A stretch of 64,000 bases of DNA, from contig WAEK01000012.1 of the NCBI GenBank assembly GCA_011634665.1, positions 966,001 through 1,030,000 of the forward strand, written 5' to 3'. A program made the position numbers and the translations under genes. Shown one piece after another: positions 12,201-23,500 of the stretch. Position 1 is the first letter of the stretch. Each line of letters starts with the position of its first letter. Source of the DNA: Mortierella sp. BCC40632. Its lineage: Eukaryota > Mortierellomycota > Mortierellomycetes > Mortierellales > Mortierellaceae. The notes beneath the pieces were generated by a model. That model was not told the DNA's origin. It ran no database searches and worked only from the letters and a program-made list of their open reading frames with translations.

Positions 12201-13941
12201 TTAGTGCTTCTTGTGGGCCAAGTATGCCGCGATGGCTCCACCCACTCCACTGCCATCCTCGGCATGGATAAGCGAGACCTTGGCCGTGACTGTGGCAACA
12301 TCAAAGATTTCATTCAAGGCGCCAACAAGGTGCTGCCTAAAGTTGGGATACTTGTTGAAAAGACTGCCATCAATGCCAACAATCACTTGGTCGGGCTTGG
12401 AAAGCAGACCTCGTTTCTTGATCAATGCAGCAATTCCCACTGCAGAAAGGCGGGCTGCACGCGCAGAGATCACCTGGCAAGCATACTTGATGGTCTGACG
12501 ATCGCTCAGGGACGTGGCAAGGTTGTAGTTGCTCTTGAAATGGCGTTCAATGACATCCAAATTGGAAGAGTCGTCACCTTCGAGTGCTCCCATCATCGCA
12601 CCATCAAAGCGTTCTTTGATGGCAAGGTCGCCAAGCTGCTCGGTTGTCTTGACGGGTTGGCCGGCCGCTTCCACAAAGAGTTCCCCCTTTGATGCCAGAT
12701 CGCACAGTACCAATCGCGTCAGCTCGGAGACATACAGTCCAGAGACCATCTTTTCATAGAGCTGCTTTCCAGGTTGGCTACTTCTGCTGTCCAACAACCT
12801 GTCGTAGGAGTTGGCGGGGAGAGCGCCGCTCTTGTTACCGAAAGCTCCCCACTCGGTATTGATGACCTGCTGATCGGTTGGGGAAGTAAAGTTGGCAGCT
12901 TCGGGTTTGATCTTGGCGATCTCACGCTGATCCTCCATATAAGCGCAGTTTGTTCCTGTGCCAAAAATGATACCAATCTCACAGCCAGGGTGCTTGTATG
13001 CAGTTGCCAAAAGAGTGCCAACCGTGTCATTGATGAGCGCGTTGACTGTCACCTTGAGCTTCCGGGCATCGATGCAGTCTTGGAGAATCTTGACGACATC
13101 TTGACCGACGACATCAAGTCCTCTGAACCCTATTACACAGAAATAAAGCAAACTCAGTGTGACGACATTCAACGTTTGTTGGTGTGGGCGTCAAATCAAG
13201 ACCTCGATGTACCTTTGGTCCAGTTAATCAGCTTTCCAACGTTAATGTCAAGCTGCTCGCAGGGGAAGGAAAAGGTCATGCCCAAGGGATAATTTTCGAC
13301 TTGGTTGCTGTCGGGGCAGAGCTCGCTGACAAATTCTTCGATCCTTTCAGCAATCCACGCAAACAGCTCCTTTCCAGGGCCCTTCTTTAATGCATCTGAG
13401 ATGGTCCACTTTTTGTGAGTAATCTCAAACTCGCCAGAGCCAGAGAGCTCGGTTCGACAGACACGAAGGTTGGTTCCACCTATCTCAGTCGGGTCGGGAA
13501 GGAGAAAGATCGTTAGCACTTCCATCTGTAATACGTCGAGATGGGTACATATCCGGAGAAGAAAAATAATAATAATACAAGGAGGAGAGAGCTGCATTAC
13601 CCAGATCCAGCGAGAGAAGCACGGCGGTCTCTTGACCAGTTGGAAGGTGATAGACAAATGTGGGGATCATGGGCTAAAAAGTGTGGAGAAAACGTTATAT
13701 GAACAGGGTTTAGAGTGAGCTACTGCCTTACAATGCATCTGACTGGAAACAAAGAGAAACAAAGAGTGCATGCAATTGGTGTTTCGTTCAACGCATTTAC
13801 CATTGCGTCCTCTTTAGCGAGACCCTCACTGAGCTCATGGATGAATTGCTCGACCAGAGCGTCATAAGCTTGAATTGGGAATGCGAATTCCCTGGAGAGA
13901 TGGTCAATGGCCACAGAGTTTTCGTTGTTTGGTGAAAGCAT
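12201..13941 (-). CDS. Hexokinase
   Basis: Four exons on the minus strand: 13941-13801, 13673-13601, 13479-13213, 13129-12201, giving 469 residues, the usual length of a fungal hexokinase. It phosphorylates hexoses with ATP at the first step of glycolysis in the cytosol. Visible motifs: phosphate-1 loop LDLGGTNLRV (split by intron 2), sugar-binding TFSFPCEQ and LINWTKGF, the catalytic Asp in INDTVGTLLA, the FGTGTNCAY turn, NTEWGAFG, the adenosine-site VGIDGSLF and the C-terminal EDGSGVGGA. All key residues are present and every exon joins in phase. Start MLSPNNENS is the first ATG in the first exon. It is divergent from the DUG2-like gene. Whether it is closer to hexokinase or glucokinase paralogs cannot be settled by eye. 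Confidence 0.95.
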
Positions 13942-14855
13942 GGTGAAGAGAGGAAAAGGGTAATGAGTGGAGAGAAGAGAGACGAGGTCAGAAGAGAAAG
14001 AGAGGAGAGGTGGAGTAAAGAAAGAAAGAAAGAAAGCAGCGTCGTGTGTAAAAGGACCAAAGAAAAATAGAGAACGTAATGGGGGAGAACCTTAGCCCAC
14101 AGCTCTTGTCGTTATCTTGCAACGCCACTTTCCCACCTTATCTCCTGTCCCCGGATCCTTTACAAACGTGCTTCTCAACTCTTGCTCTGGGTTTGGATCT
14201 CAATGACTTCCCAGGTTTCTTCCTAAGACAGACCGAGCTTCGGATTGCCTCCCTGGCACCTCGCCCACTGAAAAGAAGAGTCGCGCCAGTGGCTTTCGAG
14301 ATCCAGAGACTACCCTTCCAGCTCCGGTTTGCATCCTTGACTCCAGAAAACTACCCTGGGAGGGCTAAGTTTTAATTAATAATATGCCTAGGTGGATGTC
14401 TCAAGGAAGGTGCACTGCAGCTCAGGGCGCAGGATGCTTAGGCGAGAACGAAAGAACAGCAAGAGGAACGCGCGTTCATGTGCAAAGGGAGCCCGGAACC
14501 CTGCCCCGGCTTCTAAGGAACAGGGCCGGAGGGTTCCTTGCGGACCCATTGAATCACAAGTCACCCTGTGGCTTTTTTTCTCTTTCCAACTCGAGAGGTT
14601 CTTTTGCTCAGTCCGCTCCACATTCCGCGCTTGAGCACGTCTTGCCATCCTTCCCCCATCCGTTGGCACTCTTGCTTTCCCCTCAAATGTCGACACGACA
14701 AGAAACCTGTATGGGAATTCATGGCTAGGGTCGCAGAGACCAAGCTCGTTTTCACATTTACCCTCTGTGCCTTGTTGTCATGTTTCTCATCGCCTCTTGC
14801 TCTTCTCATTGCATTGCATGCTCCCTAACTAGCCAGCTTGTCCCGGAGCGCCTCC
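13942..14855. promoter_or_regulatory. Divergent upstream region, hexokinase / DUG2-like
   Basis: 914 bases between divergently transcribed genes. Next to the hexokinase ATG is a GA-rich stretch (CT-rich on its sense strand), the usual look of 5' leaders in this window. A 98-codon open frame at 14079-14375 has no recognisable domain and is probably chance. No TATA box was obvious. Confidence 0.5.
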
Positions 14856-17206
14856 ATGCATGCCATGGGTTCACAATGCTTCCACACTCTGACTCAAGAG
14901 GAAGACTCAGTCCTCTCACTCGCCGCAACGGAAAAGCTTCTTTTCAGTGGTGGTCAGGGAATCCATGGATCCGATATCCATGTACGTCCTTGTGTCTCTT
15001 GAATCGTTTCTCTTATTACTCTTTATATCAGTTCACTCCATCTGAACACATTATCCTGGTCTCTCCGCTTGACTAGGTCTGGGATCTGGAGCACTTCTAT
15101 CTCAAAGCTAATCTTAAAGGCCACTTGGGCAGCATCCTTTGCCTGACAATCCGCGACGACGGCAAATGGCTCTTCAGCTCTTCGGGTAACTCTTAGTGAC
15201 AAGGTTCTCGACTTGTGCGACTCATTGAATTCACCCTGGTTCTGACTCGGTTGTTGGCCTTCTGCCCTCTAGGTGATGGTACGGTACGAGTATGGGACAC
15301 AGAGACGTTCCGGTGCCTCTACCACATCCACTCTAGCCAAGATGTTGGAGACATCTTTTCAATTGCCTACTCTAGCACATTGAATACCATGTATATTGGT
15401 TGTCAGAACACAAGCATCCAGGTAGGATAAGGGAAGGGAAGGAGGAAGACGACTTTCGTATCTTTCAGTGGCCAGATCCACGGATGAGCCAACCACCTCG
15501 ATGACTAACCATGACTGTCTCTTGCAACATTGTCATAGTGGTTCGACTTTTCCGACTCGACTCATAGCGCTCCTCAGTCACCCAACATTACACACACTCT
15601 TCGCAACCACAACACGCCCATCTTCTTTGCGGGATCCGCCAAATCCAACGTGCCAGAGGAGCAAGTAACTCGATTTAGCATCCCTGATACTTGTATCCAC
15701 CAAAACAGCCACTTTGGATATGTCTATTGTCTCTTACTGGGAAAGGTTCCTAATGTCGAGGGCGAGATTTTGTTTTCTGGATCGGGAGAAGGCGACATCA
15801 AGGTAATTTGTGGCGTGCATGATCCTCCCTCCCCCTACTTCTCTCTTTTCTGTAATTGAATGCAGCACTACTAGACAGAGTCGACTGTTGAGCATTTTCA
15901 GTAACAATGGATCTACCCAATCCTCCTGTAGCTCTGGAAGTTGCAAAAGGGCAAGCCCATCGAGATGTGGAGAACACTCAAGGCTGGAGTGGATGCTAGT
16001 ACTCTTACCTTGGCTTTGCACGATGGTTTCTTGTTTGCTGGATCGCAAGGAGGAAACATCAAGGTAGGCGCAAAGTCTGAGAGGAGACAGATGTTGGCTT
16101 GACGACTTTGACCAATACTTATTCGGCAATCTCTCATTCCTCGGAACATTAGATCTTTGATCTTGAGACGTTCCAATTGATTCGGTCTTTGATTGCACAC
16201 GAGGTGAGTCTGAGGATGGAGGACGATGCAGATACCAAAGGGTTTGGAAGTGTTCTTGCAGCGTTGCTTCAGAAGTGAATCTAAACAGCTATCCCTCTCT
16301 CTCTCCCTTACAAGGATGATGTTCTCGCTCTTGTTGTTCGAGGATCCCAAGTGTATAGTGCATCTGCAGATGGCGTTGTTAAGGTATAGAATGATGTGAT
16401 TTATTGACTAAGGATGTGTGGGCAGTATGCACCTTGAGAATGCTCTCACCTTATTTCATGTAACCAAAAAGTTAATTTTCGTACACTTTATTCCATACAG
16501 CAATGGAACCGTAGTTTTGAACCATTGCAGTCATGGCAAGACCACAATGGGAGTGTACTCTCGCTCACCAGCACTCGCGACTATATCATCAGCGGCGGAA
16601 GTGATAAACTCATCAAGGTACGCCTGAGCCTCTCATCAATACGTCTCAAATATGTTCAACCTAGGATCTAGGGCTTTCTCTTCTTTTTTTTTTTTTTTTT
16701 TTTATCACTGACACTGGATACTCTCTATCTCTATTACAGCTTTGGTCCATTGGAAAGGGCAGCTCGAGCATAGAAACATCAGAGACCATTGGCGAAGGTA
16801 CCGCAAAAGATACTGATGACACAACCTGATAAAGAACAAAGTCCCACAGGAATACTAAACAGTCACTCCCGGTTTCCATAGACGTCATGCTCTATGCTCT
16901 GGAAAAGTGGATTGCCATGTCAACTGTCTCGGGAGTTCCTTCTCAACTGGAAGAATGCAGACGAGGAGCCAAGTTTTTAAAAGCGGTGTTTCAACAACTC
17001 GGAGCCGAGGCTCAACTCATCCCAGGTGCTCCAGGACACAACCCTCTTGTTTTTGGACAGTTTACTGCTCGATCACCAAGCTCTGAGGGACAGACGCGTC
17101 CATTGAATGTACTTGTCTATGGACACTATGATGTGATAGCAGCGGATTTCAAAAAGTGGGATCACCCACCATTCAGACTGACAGGTACAAACCCTCTAAT
17201 GCAGGC

Positions 17207-17242
<36 letters not shown>

Positions 17243-18857
17243 AAAGGATTTCGGGGGAGCGAAGTGTCCATTGGTCTCTAACAACATCGATTTTTCAATT
17301 GGTAGGCAAGGATGGATATCTTTATGGACGAGGTGCCTCGGACAACAAGGGCCCTATCCTTGCTTGTATCTTTGCGGCCAGTGAACTTCAGGAAGAGCAA
17401 CAGCTTGATGTGAATGTAAAGTTTTTGATTGAAGGCGAGGAAGAGAATGGTAGTGTCGGTTTCTTCCAGGCAGTGGAACAAAATATCAAACTGTTCCAGG
17501 ATGCGGATGTGATCTTGCTCAGGTAAGGATATGTGTTTATGAAAAAGAAATGTATCCTCTTTCTTCTCCCTTCTTTCTCATGAGCAACCGGCTTAACTTT
17601 TTTTTTTTTTTTAAAAAAAAAAAAAGCAACTCATATTGGCTAGGTGAGGATATCCCATGCCTGACCTACGGACTTCGAGGCGTTATCCACTCTACCCTTA
17701 CGATCAACAGCAAGAACGTTGACTTGCACTCTGGTGTCGATGGCGGCGCCGTTTCTGAGCCACTGATTGACATGGTCAAGGTTCTCTCAGAACTGGTTAA
17801 TCCTGATCGGACAGCCAAAATCCCAGGTACATTGGAGAGCCTCTTGAATCTCGGATCGGATTATACAGGTGGCGCCAGAAGTGACACATAACACTCAGAC
17901 AAACGCCTTTTTTTTTTTTTTTTTTTTTCGCCAATAGGCTTTTTATGATCGCATTCGAGCATTGACGCCGCATGAAGATGCCTTGTATGATCCAATTGTT
18001 GAAGACATGTTCAACAACCCCTCTGGTCAACGTCACTGGGACCCATTGGCTACGGGTGTGACCAAGGATGAGCTCAAGCAAAAGTTGATGGCTCGTTGGC
18101 GCAACCCCTCGATCACGATCCACCAAGTGGATGTGTCCGGACCTAAGAATAGGACAGTTATCCCTCGTTCAGCCAAAGCTTCTGTTAGTATGCGTATTGT
18201 GCCCGATCAGGAGGTGGCAGAAATCACAAAGTCTTTTGAAGAGCATGTCAGGAAGGTGTTTAAGCAACTCGATACAGAGAATGAGATTGAAGTAAGGACC
18301 TGTTGTTTTTTTCTTTTTCTTTGTTCAAGAGTGATGATACTATCTTCAATTGATCTCTGAGGAGCCCGTGGTTGCTTACAAACTGTTATTTTTTTTCACA
18401 ACAGATTGATATTCGAGTAGTCGCCGATTGGTGGCTAGGCGATACCGAGGACCGGTTCTTCAAGGCTGCCGAGTCTGCAATTGAAGAGGAGTGGGGCCAG
18501 AAACCACTTTTTATTCGAGAAGGTGGATCTGTTCCTGCGATCCGGTGGCTCGAGAAACGTCTGCAAGCTGCAGCTGTCCACATCCCAATGGGTCAAGTAC
18601 GTTTTTTTTTTTTTTTTTTTTTTTTGGAAAAATGTTGGTGGTTCTTTCGTCCCGTGGGATTAATTTGGACGCATCCTAACACATTCTCTCTTTCTCTCCT
18701 TTTTCTCTCCTTTTTTGGACTGCAGTCCTCTGACCAGGCGCACTTGAACAATGAGCGTATTCGGCTACGGAACTTAAACTCGGGAAAGCGTGTAATCAAG
18801 ACATTCTTAAAGAAGCTTAGATCATTAGAGACGACTCCTGCTGGCCAGCAGGCATGA
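14856..18857 (+). CDS. DUG2: DUG2-type WD40 + M20 peptidase (glutathione degradation)
   Basis: Fifteen exons: 14856-14981, 15077-15185, 15273-15421, 15539-15802, 15932-16063, 16153-16203, 16315-16383, 16501-16617, 16740-16797, 16882-17184, 17306-17522, 17627-17826, 17938-18291, 18405-18596, 18726-18857; about 823 residues. The N-terminal part is a WD40 propeller (repeats ending VRVWDTE, IFDLETF, QWNRSFE, LWSIGKG); the C-terminal part is an M20 metallopeptidase with GHYDV, GRGASDNKGP, EGEEENG, DLHSG, REGGSVP and QAHLNNERI. This fusion is diagnostic of yeast Dug2, which with Dug3 cleaves glutathione outside the gamma-glutamyl cycle. Oddity: exon 12 ends in phase 1 but exon 13 reads in phase 0, so strict GT-AG splicing shifts frame by one base just at the conserved P-G-F-Y-D. 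An in-frame alternative start lies at 14865. Confidence 0.9.
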
Positions 18858-19065
18858 GCACAAAATAGGGAAAAAAAAATAAGGAAAAATATATGTAAAA
18901 GCATAAAACATGGTAGAAGAAGGGGGGTAGTTTGTCTGTTCTCCTGCAACTTTGCATTGCATTGTACGCCTTTTGGGGGCAAGGATGTGTTCGGCCCGAG
19001 CGGCAGAAAATTTTGTTCACAAGAGTCCGCGCCACAGCGAGTCGATTTAAAATGCTCTCGTCTCT

Positions 19066-19099
<34 letters not shown>

Positions 19100-19263
19100 C
19101 ACTTTTTTACCTACCGCGCCTTTCTACTCCTTGTCATTTTTTCTCACTCTCTTCTCCAATCCTCTATTTCTCTCAACCAGTGCTAATCGGTACTGAACAG
19201 CTCCAACAGCACCATTCACCTCCCCTCTCCAAGAGAGTAGCCCAACCACCTAAACAAGGAACC
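18858..19263. other. Spacer between DUG2-like and PNPOx-like genes
   Basis: About 400 bases with the 3' flank of the DUG2-like gene and the promoter and leader of the next gene. A T run at about 19078-19099 and a CT-rich leader precede the start codon. No gene seen. Confidence 0.55.
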
Positions 19264-20279
19264 ATGGGTAACTTCTTTGATCAGATCAAGCCAGAGCAGC
19301 GAGCCTGGATCGAGCAACAAAAGCTATTTGTCGTTGCCTCAGCCCCACTGAATGCCAAAGGCACTATCAACGCCTCACCAAAGGGACATGACGCACTCCG
19401 TGTGCTTGGCACGAACAAGGTCTGCTACCTTGAGATGACAGGTAAGTGACCTGGGTTACCAGGCTATCAGTAGCCATTTTTTTATCTCTCTGTTTTTTAT
19501 CAGTTACTCCAGTCGACAGCATCGGGAATGACAAAGATGTGTCACTAGGGAATAAACGACAACAACAATGACAACAAACAATCCACTTCTCTCATTTTGA
19601 TTTCTGTGCAACCTCCCTCTCCTTCCCCCCTCTTGGGTCTTGGAAAAAAAAAAATCTCCCACTCCTATCCTCCTTCTCTTCCCGTTCTCTGTTGTCCTTA
19701 CTCAACTCACACGCCATTTTTTTTCTTCCTCCTCTTCTTCTTCTCGTCTCCTTAGGATCGGGAATCGAGACTGTGAGTCATGTACAGGAGAATGGACGAT
19801 TGACTATCATGTTTATGGCATTTGATGGTGGACCCAAGATTCTTCGCCTCTTTGGTCGGGCCCATGTTCTCAAGGCTGACACACCCGAGTTCCAGACCTT
19901 GTTTGACGAGCATTATCTGGGAACAGAACTCGAGCCTGTTCGACAAGCTGCTCGCTCAATCATTGTCCTGGATGTTCACAAGGTCGGTGTCAGCTGTGGG
20001 TTTGGTGTTCCCAAATATGAATACCAAGGAGATCGAAACAATTTGGTGAAATATTGGGGTGCCAAGTCAAAGGATCAAGTAGATGAGTACTGGAAATTGA
20101 AGAATATTCAGAGTATTGATGGGTTGCCTGGTATGACTTCAAGTGAACAGGGCTTGTTCTCGAGATGGATGTCTGCTTGTGTGGCCAACTTGCCGAGTGC
20201 TGTTGCTGTGAGCACGGCTATGGCGGTGGCCTTTGGTGCTGGTGTGGCAGCTACGACCATGGCACTCAAGGCAAAATGA
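19264..20279 (+). CDS. PNPOx-like FMN split-barrel family protein
   Basis: Two exons, 19264-19441 and 19756-20279, encode 233 residues. The sequence follows the pyridoxamine 5'-phosphate oxidase-like fold: an N-terminal helix, then strands around VVASAPLNAKGTINASPKG, VCYLEMTGSGIETVSHV, GRLTIMFMAFDGGPKILRL and the ARSIIVLDVHKVGVSCG region, ending with the conserved SIDGLPG motif. Fungal members of this group include the blue-light-inducible BLI-3 of Neurospora; the substrate is unknown and FMN binding is a family inference. The last 35 residues form an Ala/Val-rich hydrophobic segment followed by ALKAK, which suggests a tail anchor in a membrane. Start ATG in ACCATGGG context. Its 3' end faces the RING gene. 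Confidence 0.82.
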
Positions 20280-20291
20280 GCCCTTCTTGTT

Positions 20292-20325
<34 letters not shown>

Positions 20326-20569
20326 GAATATTAAAACTCATTTGTGATACATTTTCTTTCTTTCTTTCTTTCTTTCTTTGTCCAATTCTTTGGGTCTATC
20401 CACTATGAGCATTAATTGTATTGTGTAGATATTCTATAGCATGGGAGTTTTTTTTTTCTTCCTTCTTTCTCTCTCTCTTCTCTTTTCTCTCTCCTTTTCT
20501 TTTCTCTCCATAAAATAAACGAGGTAATATGTAAAAAAGAAAAAAGAAAAAGAAAAAGAAAACTTCAGA
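20280..20569. other. Convergent 3' spacer with (CTTT)n
   Basis: AT-rich spacer between the PNPOx-like and RING genes. It has a T run at about 20298-20325, a (CTTT)n microsatellite at about 20356-20379 and CT-rich sequence at 20460-20508. No gene seen. Confidence 0.6.
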
Positions 20570-23500
20570 TTAAAGATGGATACTGTTTTCTGCAGTATAC
20601 CAATGATGATGATTCCCAGGAACACTTGCCGCAAGTACTGACAACGGTGCCAAAAACGCGGCCACGGTCATCAGACGTTGGCCAGAACTCGGTGTTGACC
20701 TTGCGTTCGTATTCATATTCGTATTCGTATTGGATGATGAGCCCCTGCCAGCTAATTGGATTGAAATTGTCGATTGGTATGAAAAAAAAAATGAGAGAGA
20801 AGGGGATTAGTGAGTAAAATGACTAATGGTAGCAAACATTGGTCTGTTCTTGCTCTCTGCCTCTAAAAAGGAAAGGGAATGAGGGGGGGGAGGGTACCTT
20901 CTGAATAATCGCGCTTGCAAACAGGACAGATACCATGGACTTCCTTGAACCAAGGATCGATACAATGGCTGTGAAAGATGTGTTTGCAGGGCAATTCTCG
21001 CAATTGTTCTCCAACCTCATATTCCTCCAAACAGATTGCACAGGGATCAAATCTCCGCCGCCTTGGTTGCTTGGGCCCCTTGATACCATTTGCACCCTGA
21101 CTCGTTCCTGACATGGAAACAGACTTGTCCATGACAGAACTCTGGATTGGTTCTAAACCATCGATGACATGATCTTTACCATGGGTTGGTCGTCCACGTC
21201 GACGAGAAGATTCTCGCCTCTTGATCTCTCTCATCTTTTCTTCTGGACTATCCTCTTCACTCTGAAGACTCGAAAGATCAGATCGTCGTCGATAGGTATG
21301 GCTGTGGCTACTTCTGCTACTGGATGAATCTTCTTCCGGATCCTGTAGTTGCTCAATCTGTTCCCTATGTTCTCCCTTGAGGTATGGATGATGACGATCC
21401 TTGGAATAAGGAAGAGTTTTTGACATGTCAATCTTGTCGGACGAGAGTTGGAATCGGTCCGCATCAAGAGACAGCCTCGAGAGCTCACCCATTGTTGGAC
21501 AGTACACATCCGGGATCTTGACTCCAATCGACGAGAACCGTTGTTTGAAATCATTATGCACATCTTTGACTTCTCCTGCTGACATTATTTCCATTGATCC
21601 ATCATTGCCATTGTCACCATCTGGATGAGATCCCTTCTTAGGGAATGAGAGTCGTTTATCGGAAGAGGTGGTCGAACGGTAATCCGTGCCTAGGGTATCG
21701 TTGGTTCTTGGTCGGTCCAAACTGGATCGGTATCCGAATGGAGTCGACAATCGACTCAATCGACCTCCCTTACTGCCTGAAAAAGATTCCGAGGGTGAGA
21801 ATTCAGCATGTCCAACCCCACGACCATCGTCCCAATCACTTATCGACCGACCCGAGTTCACATAGGCTTCATCTCGTTCACGAGCAGAGAGATTCTGTTC
21901 ACCCGAGGTAGGACTCGACATGGCCTCGGCACGTTGGATCTGAAGAGAAGTTCTATAAAGTCTTCGATTCAAGGGTCCTGCACTCCAATCCGGATAAGAG
22001 GAGACGGCCACCCCTTTGCCATTGTCGGGTACAGCCACTGTGCTCAGACTTGATCGACGACGTTCTCCACCCCAACCAGGTGGTGGAAGGAACCCACCTG
22101 TACTTGGGCCTGCAGAGCTGGATCCATCTCCATATACTGTAGGTGAAGCGAATTCTTCGGATGAAAGGAGGTGAGGATCCATGCCTGGAATCAATTCAGA
22201 ACTCAGTGTGTCAATCTTGCGAGGAAGGACGAATCGACTCTTGTGGCGTAACAAGGGGTGGAGACCAGAGTTGGCAGTACTACTCTGTCGTCGAAGGGCA
22301 AGGGGTGCAGGGAAGGTAGGCAAGTCCGAAGAAGAACGACGGAGTCGACCTGGGACCACCCCTGTTGAAGGTGTTGTAGGAGAATGTCCCTCAGAAGCGG
22401 GAGAGTAGGCTCGAGGGGAAGGAGTGGTAGCACTCTCGGTTCCTTGATCGAATGAATGAATTGTATCCACATGCAAGTTGGCCCAGCCCTCTTGTGCGTG
22501 TGACTTGTATCCTTTGTCATGGTCGACTTGGTAAAAGCCATCGCGTTCACCACCATAGTCCTGGAAACCTGACTTGTGCTCAGACCAACTATGACAACGT
22601 GCATCCCGATGGAGAGCTGTTCTTAATGGGGCTCCATTCACCACGAATGTGTCATCTTCTTGTGTCTGTTGACTCTTCCTGAGAGTGGTCATGTCCAATG
22701 GACCGTGGAGTGTCTCGTCGTACGAATGATTCCGCCTAAGGGCTGCATTATCCTGGGTGACTGCAAGACGACCGTTGGCAAATGCCCGCCATGCAGTAAG
22801 ATCTGCACGAGCATAGGTACGAGTGGGTGGATTCTTATTATTGTCCGTGTTGTCTGGACCTTTTTGATTATCTCCCTGTTGTTTCTCGTTCCATTTTTCA
22901 TTGTGAGTATTGTTGTTGTCCTTATCGTCTTTGCCGGCGACAGGACCAGCCTGTGAACCGGTGACGGCGTTGGATCCTCCTGGAGGACTGCTGTCATCGT
23001 CATTCTGGTGGTCGCCATCATCGTCTGAATAGACAATATCGTCTTCCTGAAAGATCTTAGTCTTGTATGTATCCAACACTGCCTGGTCCACAGTCCTTCG
23101 TTTCACATTTTCGCGAGCAATCTGTTCTCGTCGTCGGTTTAGGGCTCGTGCTTCTACCACACCAAATCCGACCCTATTGGAGGGAGAGAGAAGAAATGTT
23201 ACACAGGATGAGGTTAAAATGGATTGAGTTACCTCTCAAAGCACACCAAAAAAAATAAAATAAAATAAAATAAAAAATAAAGACCACTTACCAGATTCCC
23301 ACAATGAGTACTACAGAGGCCAAAATGATCCAGAAAAAGAGTCCTAGAGACCGGTCCGCAACAGGCCGACTGGCACCTGGGGGAAGAGGAGTCTGTGGGG
23401 GGAGAGGTAAACTAGGCAGTTGGTTTGGCTTTATCCCCAGATTTGGAAATGTGAGTTGTGCTACCACCGATCGTCCTTGCGCTCCTGTGCTCGCCTTCAA

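Noticed and set aside
14079..14375. 98-codon open frame between hexokinase and DUG2-like genes
   Set aside because: Lies in a divergent promoter region with no domain or signal peptide.
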